NCBI GenBank assembly: GCA_963169345.1
Contig: CAUJCT010000027.1
Location: forward strand, 1-64,000
Source of the DNA: Bacteroidota bacterium
GTDB taxonomy: Bacteria; Bacteroidota; Bacteroidia; NS11-12g; UBA955
Length of the DNA stretch: 64,000 bases
Direction: 5' to 3'
Position 1 is the first letter of the stretch. Each line of letters starts with the position of its first letter. The position numbers and the translations under genes are program-made. Shown here in pieces: positions 61,644 through 64,000 of the stretch. Below the pieces are notes generated by a model. It was given only the letters and a program-made list of their open reading frames with translations, was not told where the DNA came from and did no database searches.

Positions 61644-62996
61644 TTATTCTCTGTTTTTCAAAATACCTTTTACTTCAGCCATATTGATTACCGGCAGGAA
61701 CTTGCTAAACAAGAAGAAGCAGGTAAAGAAGAGACCAAATGTTCCAAGGAAGATTCCAATTTCGGTTAAAGTTGGAGAGTACATAACCCAACCTGCTGGC
61801 AAATATTCTCTGTGCAGGGAAGTCACGATGATTACGAAACGCTCAAACCACATCCCTACGTTTACAACGATAGAGAGCATGAAGATGAACCAAGGTGTAG
61901 TACGTGCCCATTTGAACCAGAACACCTGTGGTGCAATTAGGTTACAGGTCATCATACTCCAGTATGCCCACCAGTATGGTCCGGTTGCTCTGTTGATGAA
62001 CGCATATTGTTCGTATTCAACACCAGAGTAAGCTGCTACGAAGAACTCGGTAATGTAGGCCAAACCAACCATAGTACCAGTCAGCATAACTACTTTACAC
62101 ATAGCTTCAAGGTGACCAATGGTGATGAAATCCTGATAGTTCATTACTTTACGTGCAATAACCAGTAGGGTTAATACCATACCGAAACCTGAGAAGATTG
62201 CACCTGCAACGAAGTATGGAGGGAAGATGGTGGTGTGCCAACCCGGTACAACCGAAGTTGCAAAGTCCATGGATACAATGGTGTGTACAGACAATACAAG
62301 CGGAGTAGAAATACCAGCAAGTACCAGTGATACAACTTCATATCTGTTCCAGGTTCTGACAGAACCGGTCCAGCCCATAGAGAAGAAATTATACCAGAAT
62401 TTTCTTCCGGCAGTTTTAGCTCTGTCTCTTACTGTAGCGATATCCGGAATCAGACCCAAATACCAGAACACTAATGATACAGAGAAATAAGTTGAGATTG
62501 CGAATACGTCCCAAAGCAAAGGAGAGTGGAAATTTACCCATAGAGAGCCGAATGCATTTGGCAAAGGGAATACCCAGTATCCTCCTACCCAGATACGACC
62601 CATGTGGAAGAGCGGGAAAATAGCAGCGCACATTACCGCAAAGATTGTCATCGCTTCAGCAGAACGGTTAATGGACATTCTCCATTTTTGTCTGAAAAGC
62701 AACAAAATCGCTGAGATAAGCGTACCGGCGTGACCGATACCAACCCAGAACACGAAGTTGGTGATATCCCAACCCCACTGAACCGATTTATTAAGACCCC
62801 AGGTACCGATACCATAGGCCAAAGTAACTCCAAGAGATAATAACAGTAAGCCCAGGAATATTACTGAGAGAATGAAACCAACTGTCCATGAGGTAGTAGG
62901 TTTGTTCTCAATCGGGCGACATATTTCGGTGGTAACATCGTGGAGGGTCTTATCACCGGTTACTAGCTGCGGTCTAATGACTGAATCGTGAATCAT
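61644..62996 (-). CDS. actC: Alternative complex III subunit ActC (NrfD/PsrC-like quinol subunit)
   Basis: A 450-residue polytopic protein with about ten helices. [21 protein letters not shown] near residue 90 is the NrfD-type quinone-pocket block; [17 protein letters not shown] and [35 protein letters not shown] (near 240-275) are further ActC landmarks. It docks the Fe-S protein ActB on the periplasmic side and oxidises menaquinol. It lies 25 bp after actB. Confidence 0.95.
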   Translation of the reverse strand: MIHDSVIRPQLVTGDKTLHDVTTEICRPIENKPTTSWTVGFILSVIFLGLLLLSLGVTLAYGIGTWGLNKSVQWGWDITNFVFWVGIGHAGTLISAILLLFRQKWRMSINRSAEAMTIFAVMCAAIFPLFHMGRIWVGGYWVFPLPNAFGSLWVNFHSPLLWDVFAISTYFSVSLVFWYLGLIPDIATVRDRAKTAGRKFWYNFFSMGWTGSVRTWNRYEVVSLVLAGISTPLVLSVHTIVSMDFATSVVPGWHTTIFPPYFVAGAIFSGFGMVLTLLVIARKVMNYQDFITIGHLEAMCKVVMLTGTMVGLAYITEFFVAAYSGVEYEQYAFINRATGPYWWAYWSMMTCNLIAPQVFWFKWARTTPWFIFMLSIVVNVGMWFERFVIIVTSLHREYLPAGWVMYSPTLTEIGIFLGTFGLFFTCFFLFSKFLPVINMAEVKGILKNRE

Positions 62997-63021
62997 CTTT
63001 TGATTGTTATTTTTTAGGTAA

Positions 63022-64000
63022 TTATGCTTTTACTTTTTCAATGTCTCTCACTTTAACCATGTATTTCACGGCTGTTTGAGTGTTCAATTCTTCCAGAACT
63101 CTGTATGAACGTTCGTTCTTGAAGAGTTTGTGTACTTCGCTGTTAGGGTCGTTTACGTCACCGAATACGATTGCACCGGCAGGACAAGCACGCTGACAGG
63201 CAGTTTTAACTTCACCATCGTTCAGCTTGCGCTTTTCGCGTTTTGCTTTGGTTTTACCTGCCTGAATGCTTTGAACGCACATACTGCATTTCTCCATAAC
63301 CCCTCTGGTTCTTACAGTAACATCAGGATTGATGACCATTTTACCTAAGTCGTTGTTGAAATGGAAGTCGAAACGATCGTTATCATTGTATCTGAACCAG
63401 TTGAAACGTCTTACTTTATAAGGGCAGTTATTTGCGCAATATTTGGTACCGATACAACGGTTGTAAGTCATTTGGTTCAAACCTTCAGTAGAGTGGGTAG
63501 TTGCGAGTACAGGACAAACTGTTTCGCATGGAGCCTGACCGCAGTGCTGACACATCATTGGCTGGTGAACAACTTTTACATTTTCCCAGTATACATAAGA
63601 TTTGTCTTTGCCTTCTGCTTCCAGTTTATCCAATGCTTCCAATCCTTTTTCTTTGGTCACGTTCATATCTTCAAAATCACGTGATAAGAAAAGTTCATTT
63701 TTATAATCCACTCTGTTGCGGTTTTCGAAAGTGAAGTAGCGGTCGATACGCATCCAGTGCATCTCTCTTCTTCTTCTTACTTCGGCACGTCCAACAACCG
63801 GAACGTTGTTTTCGATGCTGCAACTCACTACGCAGGCACTGCAACCTGTACATGAGTTCAGGTCGATAGCCATTGCCCAGTGGTGATTAGGAGCGCCTTC
63901 TTTTTTGTACTCTTTAGTTTCCCAAAGTGTATATAAATGCGGTGCTTTTTTATCATTACCTGCTTTTGGGTTATCTTTAATTTCACCCAAAGTAGTTTCT
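63022..64000 (-). CDS. actB: Alternative complex III subunit ActB, C-terminal part (partial; continues beyond the window)
   Basis: At least 326 residues of the Fe-S domain, open to the right edge. An in-frame TTG at 63990 is not taken as a start because full ActB has a large N-terminal molybdopterin-oxidoreductase-like domain. Four cysteine clusters bind [4Fe-4S]/[3Fe-4S] centres: [38 protein letters not shown] and CSMCVQS with CQRACPAGA. It relays electrons from quinol to the cytochrome subunits. The upstream actA gene would lie outside the window. Confidence 0.95.
   Translation of the reverse strand, partial: ETTLGEIKDNPKAGNDKKAPHLYTLWETKEYKKEGAPNHHWAMAIDLNSCTGCSACVVSCSIENNVPVVGRAEVRRRREMHWMRIDRYFTFENRNRVDYKNELFLSRDFEDMNVTKEKGLEALDKLEAEGKDKSYVYWENVKVVHQPMMCQHCGQAPCETVCPVLATTHSTEGLNQMTYNRCIGTKYCANNCPYKVRRFNWFRYNDNDRFDFHFNNDLGKMVINPDVTVRTRGVMEKCSMCVQSIQAGKTKAKREKRKLNDGEVKTACQRACPAGAIVFGDVNDPNSEVHKLFKNERSYRVLEELNTQTAVKYMVKVRDIEKVKA

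Overview
The window reads as chromosomal DNA of a free-living, gram-negative Bacteroidota bacterium, most like the Sphingobacteria/Chitinophagia/Saprospiria side of the phylum; I cannot name a genus. The evidence is AT-rich DNA, recurrent TAnnTTTG -7 promoter boxes without Shine-Dalgarno sequences, secreted proteins carrying type IX secretion (T9SS) sorting domains of type A and of the gliding-motility-associated type B (CHU_C), and an alternative complex III (Act) operon. I see no rRNA, tRNA, CRISPR array or prophage.

Layout. 0.25-12.2 kb holds housekeeping genes: a GT2 glycosyltransferase, a membrane protein, gpmI, an inositol-phosphatase-family gene, a phosphoribosyltransferase, pgk, a polyprenyl diphosphate synthase, sucA, an alpha/beta hydrolase and a second glycosyltransferase. 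12.3-20.4 kb holds three secreted LamG proteins, including a 1572-residue one with about twelve PKD-like modules; a fourth LamG protein lies at 27.3-28.3 kb. Between them (20.5-27.3 kb) is a surface-polysaccharide locus with two methyltransferases, a GT-B transferase, a nucleotide-sugar epimerase, a heptose-like kinase/isomerase/nucleotidyltransferase trio and a flippase. polA follows, then a 0.69-kb intergenic mosaic of heptanucleotide and other short repeats that shares a perfect 45-bp core with the left end of the window. 31.8-36.7 kb carries a thioesterase, smpB, small envelope proteins, a TauE/methyltransferase/rhodanese group and a thiolase.

The most distinctive block is 36.7-44.4 kb: a small secreted protein, DabA (with its carbonic-anhydrase-like zinc ligands at the expected spacing), DabB, an OprO/P-like porin and a SulP transporter, tightly spaced. 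It looks like an inorganic-carbon uptake module that spans both membranes, with no autotrophy genes in view. 44.6-51.3 kb holds a WG-repeat protein, a NUDIX hydrolase, an internally deleted REP-type (Y1) transposase and regulators (WYL, TetR with a visible operator, MerR) with DinB and MFS genes. 51.4-58.8 kb is a divalent-metal efflux operon: His-rich protein, membrane protein, a CzcA-type RND pump fused in frame to its TolC-like outer-membrane protein through an intact signal peptide, an adaptor lipoprotein and a CDF exporter. 58.9-64.0 kb is actB (partial)-actC-actD-actE-actF, the quinol:electron-acceptor oxidoreductase, running off the right edge.

All functional calls come from reading motifs and gene order; no database search was run.
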